Shown here in pieces: positions 42,597-52,091 of a DNA stretch of 64,000 bases (position 1 is the first letter of the stretch; each line of letters starts with the position of its first letter). The notes below the pieces were generated by a model. That model made no database searches and was not told the DNA's origin. It was given only the letters and a program-made list of their open reading frames with translations. The position numbers were made by a program, and so were the translations under genes. Origin of the DNA: an uncultured Dehalococcoidia bacterium (lineage in GTDB: Bacteria; Chloroflexota; Dehalococcoidia; Lucifugimonadales; CAJWER01); assembly GCA_958296115.1 (NCBI GenBank), contig OY282442.1, positions 2,710,943 through 2,774,942 on the forward strand. The letters run 5' to 3'.

Positions 42597-44552
42597 TCAC
42601 CCAGCGCCGTCCGAAACCCCAATGTGTCTGTCGAACCAGTCCTTCATGCGCCGCAGGTACTCGACGCGCATCTTCGGATGGCCGTTCCGCAGGAACCCAT
42701 GGGCGCAGCCCGGAAACCGAACGAGCTCCACGTCCTTGCCAAGCCGCTTGAGCGATACGAAGAACTCCTCGCTCTGCCCGATAGGGCAGCGGTAGTCGTC
42801 CTCGCCGTGCAGCAACAGGACGGGCGCAGAGACGTTGGGAGCGTAGGTGAGAGGAGAGCGCTCGACCAACGCATCGAATGCCTCGGCCAGCCCGCCGCCC
42901 CACTGAGGCTCCCCGAAGTTGACGCCGATGTCCGACGTGCCGTACATGCTCACCAAGTCGGTTACCGGCGCGCCCACCACCGCCGCCTTGAACCGGTCGG
43001 TATGCCCCACGGCCCAGGCGCTCATGAACCCGCCGTAGCTGTATCCGTGGATCCCCAGCCGCGTCTCGTCCACGTAATCGCGCTCGCACGCCGCGTCCAG
43101 CGACGCCATGATGTCCAGATAGTCCTCCCCTCCCCAGTCCCCCATCACCGCCTTGGCAAAGTCGAGGCCGTAGGAGGTCGAGCCCCTGGGATTCACCGCC
43201 AGCGCGAGGTAGCCTGCGGTGGCCAGCGTCTGCTGGCGGGCGTCGAACGAGTCCTGGAACCTGCCCTGCGGCCCGCCGTGAACATCGACTATCAGCGGGT
43301 ATCGCCGCGAAGGGTCGAAGTCCGGCGGCGTTACCAGCCTCGACTCGATCTCCATCCCGCCCCGGTGTATCGAAAACTTGCTCATCCGGCCCGCGGGATG
43401 CCCGGCGAAGTAGTCGTCGTTCACGCGGGTCAGCCGCCGATGGGAGCCTTCGTCCAGATCGACGAGACAAAGGTCGCCGGCCGACTCCGGCGGCGTCGAG
43501 AGCATCACCGCCCACATGCCCTCAGTGTCCAAAGTGAGCGACGTGGACTGCGCCCCGCCGCCGGCTATGGTCTTCAGCGGGCCGCCCGACCCGGAGACCT
43601 CGCACACGTAGGACTCGCCGCGATAGTCGGCGAGGAAGATGATAGCGCCGCGCACCCACTTGAGCCCGGGCGCGGGGAGCGCAGGTGTGTACGCGCCGTC
43701 GGTGAGCTTGCGGACCGCCCCATCTCTGTTGGCGGCGAATAGGGCCGACTGCCGCGTGTCGCCGAGGTCAGGGTCGTCCGTGCCTATGACCGCAAGCTGC
43801 GAGCCGTCCGGCGACCATGCCAACGCTCCCGCCAGGGGGTTCTGGCTGAAGCACGACACGCCGGGCGCCCATCGCTCTGGCTCTCCACCGTCGGCCGGAG
43901 CCACGAACACCCCCGCTTTCCATGAGACGTCGCGGTCTTCTATCGAGTCCGATACGAAGGCTATCGAGCCGCCGTCCGGCGACCAAGCCGGCGCGGCATG
44001 GTCTCCCTCTCCCTCGGTAACCTGGCGAGCCTTGCCCGTCGCCGTATCTACGATGAACACGTGCTGGAAGCCATCGCCGCGCCAGCCGCCCACGTCGCTG
44101 CGATAGCGAATGCGCCGCGCTATCCTCACCTCGGGCCCCGTGTCCTTCCCCTCGTCGGATGAGGCCTGTCCCGTGTCGGAGACGAACGCGACGCGCCCGC
44201 CGTCCGGCGACCATGCGTGATCGCTGACCCCGCCCGCAACGTCCGTCAGCCGCCGCGCCTCTCCGAAGTCGAGAGGGATGACCCATAGCTGCTTGCGGCC
44301 CTTCTCGTCGGGCCTGACGAAGGCAATCTGCCCGCCGTCCGGCGAGAAGCGCGGCGCAGAGTCGGAATCGCCCTGCGTGAGAGCGCGACTCTCCCCATCC
44401 GGCAGCGAGGCGAGCATGATCCGCGACCGCGTCTTCATGGATTCGCGGTCTATCGTGGAGAGCGTATAGGCCAGCCTCTCCCCGTCCGAGGATATGCACG
44501 GCTCGCCCACCGTCGTCAATTCGTAGATATGGTCGGGCGCTATAGGCTTCAT
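42597..44552 (-). CDS. S9 family peptidase (prolyl oligopeptidase/acylaminoacyl peptidase type)
   Basis: Serine peptidase acting on short peptides. 651 residues. Residues 1-390 form a beta-propeller with WD40-like/TolB repeats (FSPDGGQIAFVRPDE, WSPDGGRVAFVSDT, WSPDGGSIAFVSDS, WSPDGSQLAVIG). The alpha/beta-hydrolase domain follows: VDVHGGPQGRF (oxyanion), nucleophile GIHGYSYGGFMSAW, Asp in LLHGEDDYRCP, His in PGCAHGF. All catalytic residues are present. No signal peptide, so likely cytosolic. Convergent with the MobA-like gene. Confidence 0.95.
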   Translation of the reverse strand: MKPIAPDHIYELTTVGEPCISSDGERLAYTLSTIDRESMKTRSRIMLASLPDGESRALTQGDSDSAPRFSPDGGQIAFVRPDEKGRKQLWVIPLDFGEARRLTDVAGGVSDHAWSPDGGRVAFVSDTGQASSDEGKDTGPEVRIARRIRYRSDVGGWRGDGFQHVFIVDTATGKARQVTEGEGDHAAPAWSPDGGSIAFVSDSIEDRDVSWKAGVFVAPADGGEPERWAPGVSCFSQNPLAGALAWSPDGSQLAVIGTDDPDLGDTRQSALFAANRDGAVRKLTDGAYTPALPAPGLKWVRGAIIFLADYRGESYVCEVSGSGGPLKTIAGGGAQSTSLTLDTEGMWAVMLSTPPESAGDLCLVDLDEGSHRRLTRVNDDYFAGHPAGRMSKFSIHRGGMEIESRLVTPPDFDPSRRYPLIVDVHGGPQGRFQDSFDARQQTLATAGYLALAVNPRGSTSYGLDFAKAVMGDWGGEDYLDIMASLDAACERDYVDETRLGIHGYSYGGFMSAWAVGHTDRFKAAVVGAPVTDLVSMYGTSDIGVNFGEPQWGGGLAEAFDALVERSPLTYAPNVSAPVLLLHGEDDYRCPIGQSEEFFVSLKRLGKDVELVRFPGCAHGFLRNGHPKMRVEYLRRMKDWFDRHIGVSDGAG

Positions 44553-44692
44553 TCAGACCATCTCATCAATAGCCCAGACATGCGGAGCAGCCTTTGCCGG
44601 ACAGGATACTTGGCTCCCTCAGGGTTGCCCACTTCGATAGCTACTCTGAGAGCGCCCACGACTGCCTCCTAGCTGCCATCGTCCACACTATA

Positions 44693-46093
44693 CTACACGA
44701 GGTCGGCGGGATGGCATTCGTGCCAGCTCGTCAGCGATTGATATGCGCGGGCCGCGGCCAGCGCGGCGTTCTCACCATACGCGCGGCCCATAAACTGGAT
44801 CCCCGTCGGCAGCCCCTCTTCGGTGAAGCCGTCCGGGACGGAGATAGCTGGCAGGCCGAGGGCGTTCCCAATGGCCGAGACGGGGGCGCCGGAATCGCCC
44901 CTCCCGCGCTTGCTCCTGTCGAACGACGTTGCCACCGGCGGCGCTGCGTCGGACGCGGGGGCGGCCATTGCGTCGTATGGCGCGAGGACCGCATCGATCT
45001 CCCGCGCGATTACCCCTCGAAGCCTCATGGCCTTCAGGTACTCGGTGGCAAGGACGGCCTTTCCGGGGTAGGGGCCGAACAGGCCGGACCGATCGGTCAG
45101 CCCGGACGCCTTACCCTCGTGGACGAAGTCCTCGAGGGCGCTGGCCGACTCGGCGCTCTGTATGGTAGCCGTAACCGCCTCATAGGGATATTCGGGCAGC
45201 TTGACTTCGTCCACGTCGGCCACGCTTTGGAGCGCGTCGAGAGCGGCGGCGAAGTTATCGCGTCCAGGGTCGCCGCACCCAGCGGCCGCGTCCTCCGGCA
45301 CGGCAAGCTTCATGCGCCGGCCGGGGAGGACAGGACCGTCGTACATGTAGAATCGGCGCGCCGCGGTCGGGTCATGGGAGTCAGGCCCGGCGATGCCGGC
45401 GAGCGCGATGCCGCAATCGTCGGCGGACAGGCATAGCGGCCCCAGCTTGTCGAGAGTCCACGACAACGCCATCGCCCCATGCCTGCTCACCCTGCCGTAG
45501 GTCGGTCTGAGTCCCGCCACGCCGCAGAACGACGCCGGGACGAGGATCGAGCCCCACGTCTCCGAACCGATGGCGAACGGCGCCAGGCCCGCAGCCACGG
45601 CAGCGCCCGACCCAGACGATGAGCCGCCGGCCCAACGGGTCCGGTCCCAGGGATTCAGTCCCGGTCCCGTGAAGGATGCGTTGGGGCTCTCGTAGCCCAT
45701 TCCGCCGGCAAGCTCGACCATGGACAGCTTGCCCACGAGTACTGCCCCGGCCTCGCCGAGCTTCCGAATGACGGTCGCGTCGTAGTCCAACATCTGGCTT
45801 CGGAGCGGCTCCGCCCCCCACGTCGTCGGCGCTCCCCTCGCTGCCAGCAGGTCCTTGGCTCCATACGGGATTCCGTGCAGAAGCCCTCGATACTCACCGC
45901 GCCCTATCTCCTCTTCGGCCCGGCAAGCCTCCCTGAGCGCCCGATCATGGGTGACGGTCACTACGGAGTTGAGCTGGGGCCCGATTCTGTCCAGCCGTCC
46001 CAGGAAGGTCTCGGCAAGCTCGACAGGCGATACCTGGCGCGTTCGCACCAATTCCGACAGTTGCCGTATGGACCGGAAAACCAGGTCGTTCAA
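44693..46093 (-). CDS. Amidase (amidase signature family)
   Basis: 466 residues from TTG 46093, which overlaps the stop of the small gene upstream (TTGA) and follows GAGGAG. Catalytic Lys in PYGAKDLLAARGAPTTWG; the Gly-Ser signature GGSSSGSGAAVAAGLAPFAIGSETWGS supplies both serines (Ser-cisSer-Lys triad intact). C-terminal half has GLPAISVPDGF and GLPTGIQFMG. Hydrolyses an amide to the acid; substrate unknown. It is third in an operon after an acyl-CoA synthetase and a GatC/AtzG-like small protein, suggesting conversion of an amide to acid and then CoA thioester. Confidence 0.93.
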   Translation of the reverse strand: MNDLVFRSIRQLSELVRTRQVSPVELAETFLGRLDRIGPQLNSVVTVTHDRALREACRAEEEIGRGEYRGLLHGIPYGAKDLLAARGAPTTWGAEPLRSQMLDYDATVIRKLGEAGAVLVGKLSMVELAGGMGYESPNASFTGPGLNPWDRTRWAGGSSSGSGAAVAAGLAPFAIGSETWGSILVPASFCGVAGLRPTYGRVSRHGAMALSWTLDKLGPLCLSADDCGIALAGIAGPDSHDPTAARRFYMYDGPVLPGRRMKLAVPEDAAAGCGDPGRDNFAAALDALQSVADVDEVKLPEYPYEAVTATIQSAESASALEDFVHEGKASGLTDRSGLFGPYPGKAVLATEYLKAMRLRGVIAREIDAVLAPYDAMAAPASDAAPPVATSFDRSKRGRGDSGAPVSAIGNALGLPAISVPDGFTEEGLPTGIQFMGRAYGENAALAAARAYQSLTSWHECHPADLV

Positions 46094-46308
46094 TCGCCGC
46101 GTTCTCCTCGGTGGGGACCGAAGATAGAGAAAGGCTCGAAGCTGTTGTCGAGCCGCACGGCTCTTAGCTCCTCTCCATTCCTGGCAATACCCTCGATACG
46201 CCGCCTGACGTCGCCGAAGGCCGTCGGCTCTATCAGCAGTCCGTACCGCTCTCTGACGAGCGCGAAGCGCAGGTCCACCTCTGCCTGATCGACGTTCTCG
46301 CCGCTCAC
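46090..46308 (-). CDS. Small amidase partner, GatC/AtzG-like (DUF4089-type)
   Basis: 72 residues from GTG 46308, which shares a base with the synthetase stop (TAGTG). Helical N-terminus (VDLRFALVRERYGLLIEP; VRRRIEGIARNGEELRAV) and an extended end LDNSFEPFSIFGPHRG. Proteins like this precede amidases such as AtzE and, as GatC, wrap around the amidase subunit with a helical N-part and an FxP tail. Overlap with the amidase by four bases supports an obligate complex. Family assignment rests on pattern and context, not on a strong motif. Confidence 0.65.
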   Translation of the reverse strand: MSGENVDQAEVDLRFALVRERYGLLIEPTAFGDVRRRIEGIARNGEELRAVRLDNSFEPFSIFGPHRGERGD

Positions 46309-47861
46309 TACTCCTCCTCACCGGGCGACTCGGCGTCGAAGATCGCCCTCACCTCTGGCTTGACCACCTTGCCCATCGTGTTCATAGGCAGCTCGCTCAC
46401 AACCCTCACTCTCTGGGGCAGCTTGTACGGGGCGAGCTTGCCGCGCGCCCAGTCCCGCAGCGACTCCCGATTGACCTCGTGGCCCTCCTCGGCAACCACG
46501 GCGGCGGACACGGCCTTGCCCCAGTAGTGGTCCAGCGCTCCCACGACCGCACATGCCCGTATGCCCGGGTGAGCCGACAGGACCTGCTCGACCTCCCTGG
46601 CCGAGACGTTTTCGCCCCCGGTTATTATGATGTCCTGGGAGGCGCGGCCCCATATCCGGAAGCCGCCGTCCTCCAGCGAGGCGACGTCGCCCGAGCAGAA
46701 CCAGCCGTCGCTGGATAACGCCTCGCGTGTCGCGTCGGGCCTGCGCCAGTACTCGCGGAAGACGCCCGGCCCGCGCGCCTGGACCTCGCCGGGCGTGCCT
46801 CGAGCCGCGGGGCCGCCGTGCTCATGCCGCCCGGTCTCCTCGTCCAACTCAAGCTCGACGAGCCTGACCTCTACACCGGGCAGCGGCGTTCCTACGTGTC
46901 CCGGCGAGCGCTCGCCGTATAGAGGGTTCGACAGGGCCATGCCTATCTCAGTCATACCGTAGCGCTCCAGAAGCGTGTGGCCGGTGATCTTCTTCCACTT
47001 CTCCAGTGTGCTCACCATTAGAGCGTCCGACCCCGACACCATGAGCCTGAGCTTCGAGGCGCCCCTGGACATGGCCTGCCGACGCTCCACGCCAGCGGAC
47101 TCCCATTCCCGGATCAGCGCCTTGTAGGTCGTGGGCACTGCCATGAAGAGAGTCAGGTCGCCGGCGCTCAGCCGCCCCCATACGCGCCGAGGATCGAACG
47201 ACGGCTGTATCTCGCATACCGCGCCGGCCCAGAGGGCGCACGTCATGGCGTTGATGATGCCGTGAACGTGATGCAACGGCAGCACGTTCAGGATGTGGTC
47301 GCCGGGCGTCCATTCCCACGCTTCGACCAGCGTAGCAACCTGCGCTTGGATATTCGCATGAGTAGTCAAGACGCCCTTGGGCCTCCCGGTCGAGCCGCTG
47401 GTGTAGAGGATCATCGCGGCCCTTCGGACATCGACATTCGGAAGCGGGCCCGCCGGACCGCCGAACAGGTCTGTGGTGAGCGAGAACCGCAGCCTGCGCG
47501 CCTCCGCGACCGGCCGCAGCCTCTCCTCGAATTGCGGATGGGCAACGACTATGGAGGCATCGGCGTCGTCCACCGTGTATTCGATCTCGGCCCTGGGATG
47601 GGAGACTGCCACCGGCACGGCGATCCCGCCGGCGCGCCAGATGCCCCACTGCGCCGCCGCGTAATCGAAGCCCGGCGGCGCGAGGAACGCAACCCGCGCT
47701 TCCCGAAGGTCGCCCCCGCCGTCCAGCAGCCCGGCCCCAGCGCGCGCCGAACGCTCGAGCAAATCGCGGTAGGAATAGACCCCGCCGTCGTCTATCACGG
47801 CGGTACGGCCCCCGTGACGCGCCGCAAGCTTGAAGAGTGGAACCGTCTCCATATCCCGCAC
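46308..47861 (-). CDS. AMP-binding acyl-CoA synthetase (MatB/long-chain type)
   Basis: ATP-dependent acid-CoA ligase of the ANL superfamily. 517 residues from GTG 47861, or 514 from ATG 47852. P-loop YTSGSTGRPKGVLTTH (about 150), LPLHHVHGI, YGMTEIGMALSNPLYGERSPGHVGTPLPGV, GDVASLEDGGFRIWGRASQDIIITGGENVS and the C-terminal Lys in PMNTMGKVVKPE. It resembles malonyl-CoA synthetases (HHVHGI). TAGAAT ends right before the GTG, so ATG 47852 may be a leaderless start. First gene of the synthetase/small subunit/amidase operon. Confidence 0.92.
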   Translation of the reverse strand: MRDMETVPLFKLAARHGGRTAVIDDGGVYSYRDLLERSARAGAGLLDGGGDLREARVAFLAPPGFDYAAAQWGIWRAGGIAVPVAVSHPRAEIEYTVDDADASIVVAHPQFEERLRPVAEARRLRFSLTTDLFGGPAGPLPNVDVRRAAMILYTSGSTGRPKGVLTTHANIQAQVATLVEAWEWTPGDHILNVLPLHHVHGIINAMTCALWAGAVCEIQPSFDPRRVWGRLSAGDLTLFMAVPTTYKALIREWESAGVERRQAMSRGASKLRLMVSGSDALMVSTLEKWKKITGHTLLERYGMTEIGMALSNPLYGERSPGHVGTPLPGVEVRLVELELDEETGRHEHGGPAARGTPGEVQARGPGVFREYWRRPDATREALSSDGWFCSGDVASLEDGGFRIWGRASQDIIITGGENVSAREVEQVLSAHPGIRACAVVGALDHYWGKAVSAAVVAEEGHEVNRESLRDWARGKLAPYKLPQRVRVVSELPMNTMGKVVKPEVRAIFDAESPGEEE

Positions 47862-48002
47862 ATTCTAGCAGAAGGCTAGGATTCGCCCTATGAACCCAAT
47901 CCCACCGCTCCGTCATCCCCTTACGCGGCCTTTGGAAGGCCGTGGCGATTCCCGCGACAAGCCGGAATCCAGTCTCCGAAACGAAGCGCTACAATACACC
48001 GC

Positions 48003-49175
48003 ATGGCGATACAGGATGCCGCCGCCGCCGCGCAGGAATATATGGGAAGCCGTAACATCGACGGCTGGCTGCTCTACGACTACCGCGGCATGAACCCAAT
48101 GTTCTGGGAGACCGTCGGCCCTATACCAAACGTAACGCGCCCCTGCTGGCTATGGATTCCCGCATCGGGAAGGCCATTCCTGCTAACGGCCTACGTGGAC
48201 CAGGGCAGGTTCGCGGGCCTCGGCCTAGACACCGCCATATACTCCGGCCGGGCCGACATGGTGTCCCAGCTGCGTGAGCTGATAGGCGGCCTGGAGCGCA
48301 TAGCCATGGAGTACTCGCCAGACGGCCAGCTCCCGCGCGTCTCCAGGGTGGACGCGGGGACGCTGGACCTGGTCAGGAGCATGGGCGTGCAGGTCGTATC
48401 GTCCGCGAACACAGCCCAGTATGCGGCCCAGCGATGGACGCCCAGCCAGCTCGCCAGCCACGAGAAAGCCGCGCGGATGCTGAGCGCAATCGTCCTGCAG
48501 GCGTTCGAATATATAGGCGATCGACTCGCATCTGGCGTAACCGAGTTCGACGCCGCCGAGTTCATCCGCGCCCGGTTCGAGGAGGAGCGCCTAGTGGTTA
48601 CCGATGGCCCCGTCGTGGCTGTCAACGAACACTCGGCGGACCCGCACTTCGACCCCACGCCTGACTCTGCCGTTGCAATACGGCCCGGCGACTGGACGCT
48701 GATCGACCTGTGGAGCCGACTCCCCGGCCCCGACTCGATGTTCGCGGACATCACGTGGGTAGCGTTCGCGGGAGGCTCCGTGCCTGAGAATCAGCAGCGA
48801 GTCTTCGACGTGGTAACCGGGGCGCGGGACGCGGCCCTGGTCGAGATGGAGAACGCCTTCAGCGAGGGCAGGACACTGCAGGGCTGGCAGGTGGACGAGA
48901 CAGCCCGCAAATTCATCGAGGCCGCGGGCTTCGGACAATACTTCAGCCACAGGCTCGGACACAGCCTCGGCCGTGAGGTCCACGGCAACGCCGTGAACCT
49001 CGATAGCTGGGAGACCCGCGACACACGCGAGATAATCCCGGGCCTGGCGGTCACCATCGAGCCGGGAATATACCTGCCGGACTTCGGCGTCCGCTCCGAG
49101 ATCGACGTGTACGTCGCGGAGGACGGCCCCAGGGTCACCACGTCCGTTCAGCGCGAGGTCGTGTTGATCGCTTGA
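48003..49175 (+). CDS. M24 family metallopeptidase (Xaa-Pro peptidase type)
   Basis: 390 residues. N-terminal creatinase-like domain (1-150), then the pita-bread fold with all five metal ligands: Asp in WTLIDLWSRL, Asp in MFADITWVAF, His in GHSLGREVHG, Glu in VTIEPGIYLPD, Glu in RSEIDVYV. Splits Xaa-Pro bonds or hydrolyses related amidines. The ATG lies seven bases after TACAAT (47990-47995) with no ribosome site, again suggesting leaderless translation. Stand-alone gene. Confidence 0.93.
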   Translation: MAIQDAAAAAQEYMGSRNIDGWLLYDYRGMNPMFWETVGPIPNVTRPCWLWIPASGRPFLLTAYVDQGRFAGLGLDTAIYSGRADMVSQLRELIGGLERIAMEYSPDGQLPRVSRVDAGTLDLVRSMGVQVVSSANTAQYAAQRWTPSQLASHEKAARMLSAIVLQAFEYIGDRLASGVTEFDAAEFIRARFEEERLVVTDGPVVAVNEHSADPHFDPTPDSAVAIRPGDWTLIDLWSRLPGPDSMFADITWVAFAGGSVPENQQRVFDVVTGARDAALVEMENAFSEGRTLQGWQVDETARKFIEAAGFGQYFSHRLGHSLGREVHGNAVNLDSWETRDTREIIPGLAVTIEPGIYLPDFGVRSEIDVYVAEDGPRVTTSVQREVVLIA

Positions 49176-49251
49176 AGAACGGACCGGGCGTTGTATGATG
49201 CGAGGCGATATGGGCACCCGGGCGGTCTTCTACCCTGAGTGGCCCTACCGG

Positions 49252-49608
49252 TTACCGGTCTGGGTGGTCGTCTTCCACGTACCGGTACTTGCCGTCTATG
49301 ACGCTGCCGTCCGGCCCCGAGCTCTGGTCAGTGTCATCAGGCCGCCGCCCTCGAATGTGCTCCACCACGACGTCCTTGGGAGACGCGGCAAGGAATAGGG
49401 CGACCCCCAACACGATAGCGAGCAGGTCGTCTATACGCCCCAGGGCTGGTATCATGTCATGCACGAAGTCGAAGGGAGATACTAGGTAGGCGAGCGCCGA
49501 AACGGGGATCAGCTTGGTCTTGAGCGGCACACGGCCGTCAAGCATCAGCCTGAACATCAGGCGGGGGATGCCCGTCATGTTCAACAGCGTCAGTATCATT
49601 CTGGCCAT
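49252..49608 (-). CDS. DUF1232 (YkvA-like) membrane protein
   Basis: 118 residues from ATG 49608 (MARMIL), which has GGAGG ten bases upstream. The DUF1232 core KLIPVSALAYLVSPFDFVHDMIPALGRIDDLLAIVLGVALFL (residues 32-73) contains one or two membrane segments and the SPFDxxxDxIP signature. The remainder is a charged tail. Function of the family is not established. Convergent with the M24 gene. Confidence 0.9.
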   Translation of the reverse strand: MARMILTLLNMTGIPRLMFRLMLDGRVPLKTKLIPVSALAYLVSPFDFVHDMIPALGRIDDLLAIVLGVALFLAASPKDVVVEHIRGRRPDDTDQSSGPDGSVIDGKYRYVEDDHPDR

Positions 49609-49662
49609 GCGCTTCGCGCCTCCGTACCCCATTATAGAGCGCTTTCGAGGTGAGGGTTCGAG

Positions 49663-50646
49663 TTGATATACCTACTTCACGGCGACGACGACTTCACGAT
49701 GGGAGAGACCGTGGCCTCGATGAAGGATAAGGTCGGGCTTCCTGACCTTAGGGACGTGAACGTCACGGAGATGGACGGTGGCGCCGTGGGGCTGAACGAG
49801 CTGGCTGCCGTCAGCGGCGCCGTCCCGTTCCTTGCAGACAAGCGCCTGATAATTGTGAGGGGGCTGCTCGCCCGGTTCGAGCGACGGCGAACCAGGCAGT
49901 CGTCCCAGCAGACGCCAAAACTCGGGGAGTGGGCGGGCCTGGCCGACAGGCTCGCCGAGGTCCCCCCGACCACCGACCTGGTGTTCATGGAGGGAGCCGT
50001 GAGCGCTTCGAACCCCCTGTTCAAGGCGCTGGGCAAGATTGCGACGGCCCGGCGCTTCGCGCTGCCGAACCAACGGCAGGTCGCCGGGTGGATAACCAAC
50101 CGCGCGCGGGCGTCGAACATTGCCATCGACCAACGGGCTGTCGCGGCGCTGGCCGACGCGGTCGGCAATGACCTGAGGATGATTGTCAGTGAGCTAGAGA
50201 AGCTAGACCTGTACCGCTCCGGGCAGACGATCCGCCGCGAAGACGTTGAGGAGCTGGTCTCCTACGTCCGTGACGCGAGCATATTCGCGGCCGTGGACGC
50301 TATCCTAGAAGGGCGCTCCGGGGCCGCCCTTGACATGGCGCATCGACTCCTGCAGGGCGGGGCCGCGCCCACCTACCTGCTCTTCATGCTCGCGCGGCAG
50401 GTGCGGCTGCTCATCCTGGCGAAGGAGCTGAAGTCGGAGGGCGTGCCGGGCGGCGAGCTAGGGGGCCGGCTCGGTGTATCAGGGTACCCGCTCCGCAAGA
50501 CCCTGGACCAAGAGAAGGCATTCACGACCGAACGCCTCGTCGAGACGCATCGCAAGCTCCTCGAAGCCGACCTGAGCGTCAAGTCCACCGGCGCCGACGA
50601 CCGCATGGTCATCGACCTTCTCATAGCCCAGTTGTCCTCGGCATAG
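49663..50646 (+). CDS. holA: DNA polymerase III subunit delta
   Basis: Clamp-loader wrench subunit. 327 residues from TTG 49663 after GAGGTGAGGG. Typical opening IYLLHGDDDFTMGETVASMK, then MDGGAVGLNELAAVSGAVPFLADKRLIIVRG, the central EGAVSASNPLFKALGK and the helical collar domain (YLLFMLARQVRLLILAKEL; LLEADLSVKSTG). Length and layout are those of the family; there is no ATP-binding motif, as expected for delta. Its stop abuts the convergent trkH stop with no gap. Confidence 0.93.
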   Translation: MIYLLHGDDDFTMGETVASMKDKVGLPDLRDVNVTEMDGGAVGLNELAAVSGAVPFLADKRLIIVRGLLARFERRRTRQSSQQTPKLGEWAGLADRLAEVPPTTDLVFMEGAVSASNPLFKALGKIATARRFALPNQRQVAGWITNRARASNIAIDQRAVAALADAVGNDLRMIVSELEKLDLYRSGQTIRREDVEELVSYVRDASIFAAVDAILEGRSGAALDMAHRLLQGGAAPTYLLFMLARQVRLLILAKELKSEGVPGGELGGRLGVSGYPLRKTLDQEKAFTTERLVETHRKLLEADLSVKSTGADDRMVIDLLIAQLSSA

Positions 50647-52080
50647 TCAGCTCACCAAGACGTTCTCCCGGGCATAACGGTACAGGCTCTTCTCGTCGCT
50701 GCCTGACAGAGCGACGACGCCGAATATCGGCGGCGCCACCCTCCCAACGAACATCCCAATGACCAGCAGGACCTTGCCTGCCGCCGAAAGGTCTCCCGTA
50801 ATCCCGGCGCTGAACCCCACCGTCCCAAAGGCCGACACCCCCTCGAACAGCAGGTCCAGGAAGGGATAGTCCTGCTCGGTGAAGGCGAGCGCGAACGTGA
50901 GCACGGACGCTCCTATGAAGGAGACCACGCCCAGCGCGAACGCCCACTGGACCTGGGTCAACGGCACCCTCCGGCCGAACGCCGTCACGTCGGCGCTGCC
51001 CCGTATCGAGGCGGCGATGGCGATCACTATCAGGGCGAACGAGTTCACCTTGATGCCACCGGCGACCGACGCAGACGCGCCCCCTATGAACATCAGCGTC
51101 GTGTAGAAGGCGTTCGTCTCGTCCGTGGCCCGCCCCAAATCGACCGTCGAGAAGCCCGCGGTCCTGTTGACCGAGTGGAATACGGACGTGACGGCCCTGT
51201 CAGCAATGGACGCGCTCCCAAGCATATCGTCGTTCCTCGATTCGAGCGTGTAGAAGACCACCGCCCCGACCAAGAGGATGCCAGCCGTGAATGCCAGTAC
51301 CAGCTTCGCGTTCAGAGTCAGGGTCGAGAATCGCTTCTGTCTCACGAAATCGGCAATGACCCAATAGCTGGTGCTGCCGAGCAGGATGAGAACCGCAATG
51401 ATCCCCAACACCGCAACATCCGCCCGGAATGCCGACAGGCTCTTGCTGCCCTCTATGGACGTGAAGCCCGCGTTGTTGAATCCGGACACTGCCTGGAATA
51501 CCGCGTGCCAGGCGGCCTCGCCCGGCGAGTAGAGGAATGCGAACCTTACGAGGAGCGCGATGAACCCGACGACCTGGACCGCTACCGCCCATATCACGAT
51601 TCGCACGGTGATGCTCGTGATGTTGGTGAAGGCCGTGGTGCCGATAGTTTCGCGCATAACCAGGCGTTGGGTGAGCGAGATGCGCTGACCGGCGATGACG
51701 AACATCGCGGTCGCGATGGTCATGATTCCAAGCCCCCCAGCGAACATCAGCGCCAGGATGATGATCTGGCCCGTCAGGCTCCAATAGGTCGCCGTTTCGA
51801 CCGTTACCAGCCCGGTCACGGTGGCCGCCGACGTTGCGGTGAACAGGGCGTCGACTATGGGGAAGCCCTCGCTGTGGTGGGAGAAGGGCAGAACCAGCAG
51901 CAGCGTGCTCACGCCTATCAACAACCCGAACGCCCATACCAGGACCAGCTTCGTGTCCAGCACGCGCGTCTTCACGCGCCGAGCGGGCAGCCTCATGCGT
52001 ATGGGAACGACTCGGTCCATACGAGGGTGACGTATGAGCCTGTCCGCCGGCTTCGGAGTCCAGGGTTCTTGTGGGTTCAT
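50647..52080 (-). CDS. TrkH/KtrB family potassium uptake protein
   Basis: Ion-conducting subunit of a K+ (or Na+-coupled K+) uptake system. 477 residues, about ten helices. The four selectivity-filter loops are visible: TSAATVTGLVTVE, AVSGFNNAGFTS, SVNRTAGFSTVD and AFGTVGFSAGITG. No TrkA/KtrA gating subunit is adjacent in the window. Eleven bases downstream of the GNAT gene on the same strand. Confidence 0.93.
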   Translation of the reverse strand: MNPQEPWTPKPADRLIRHPRMDRVVPIRMRLPARRVKTRVLDTKLVLVWAFGLLIGVSTLLLVLPFSHHSEGFPIVDALFTATSAATVTGLVTVETATYWSLTGQIIILALMFAGGLGIMTIATAMFVIAGQRISLTQRLVMRETIGTTAFTNITSITVRIVIWAVAVQVVGFIALLVRFAFLYSPGEAAWHAVFQAVSGFNNAGFTSIEGSKSLSAFRADVAVLGIIAVLILLGSTSYWVIADFVRQKRFSTLTLNAKLVLAFTAGILLVGAVVFYTLESRNDDMLGSASIADRAVTSVFHSVNRTAGFSTVDLGRATDETNAFYTTLMFIGGASASVAGGIKVNSFALIVIAIAASIRGSADVTAFGRRVPLTQVQWAFALGVVSFIGASVLTFALAFTEQDYPFLDLLFEGVSAFGTVGFSAGITGDLSAAGKVLLVIGMFVGRVAPPIFGVVALSGSDEKSLYRYARENVLVS

Positions 52081-52091
52081 GGAATAGCCGC

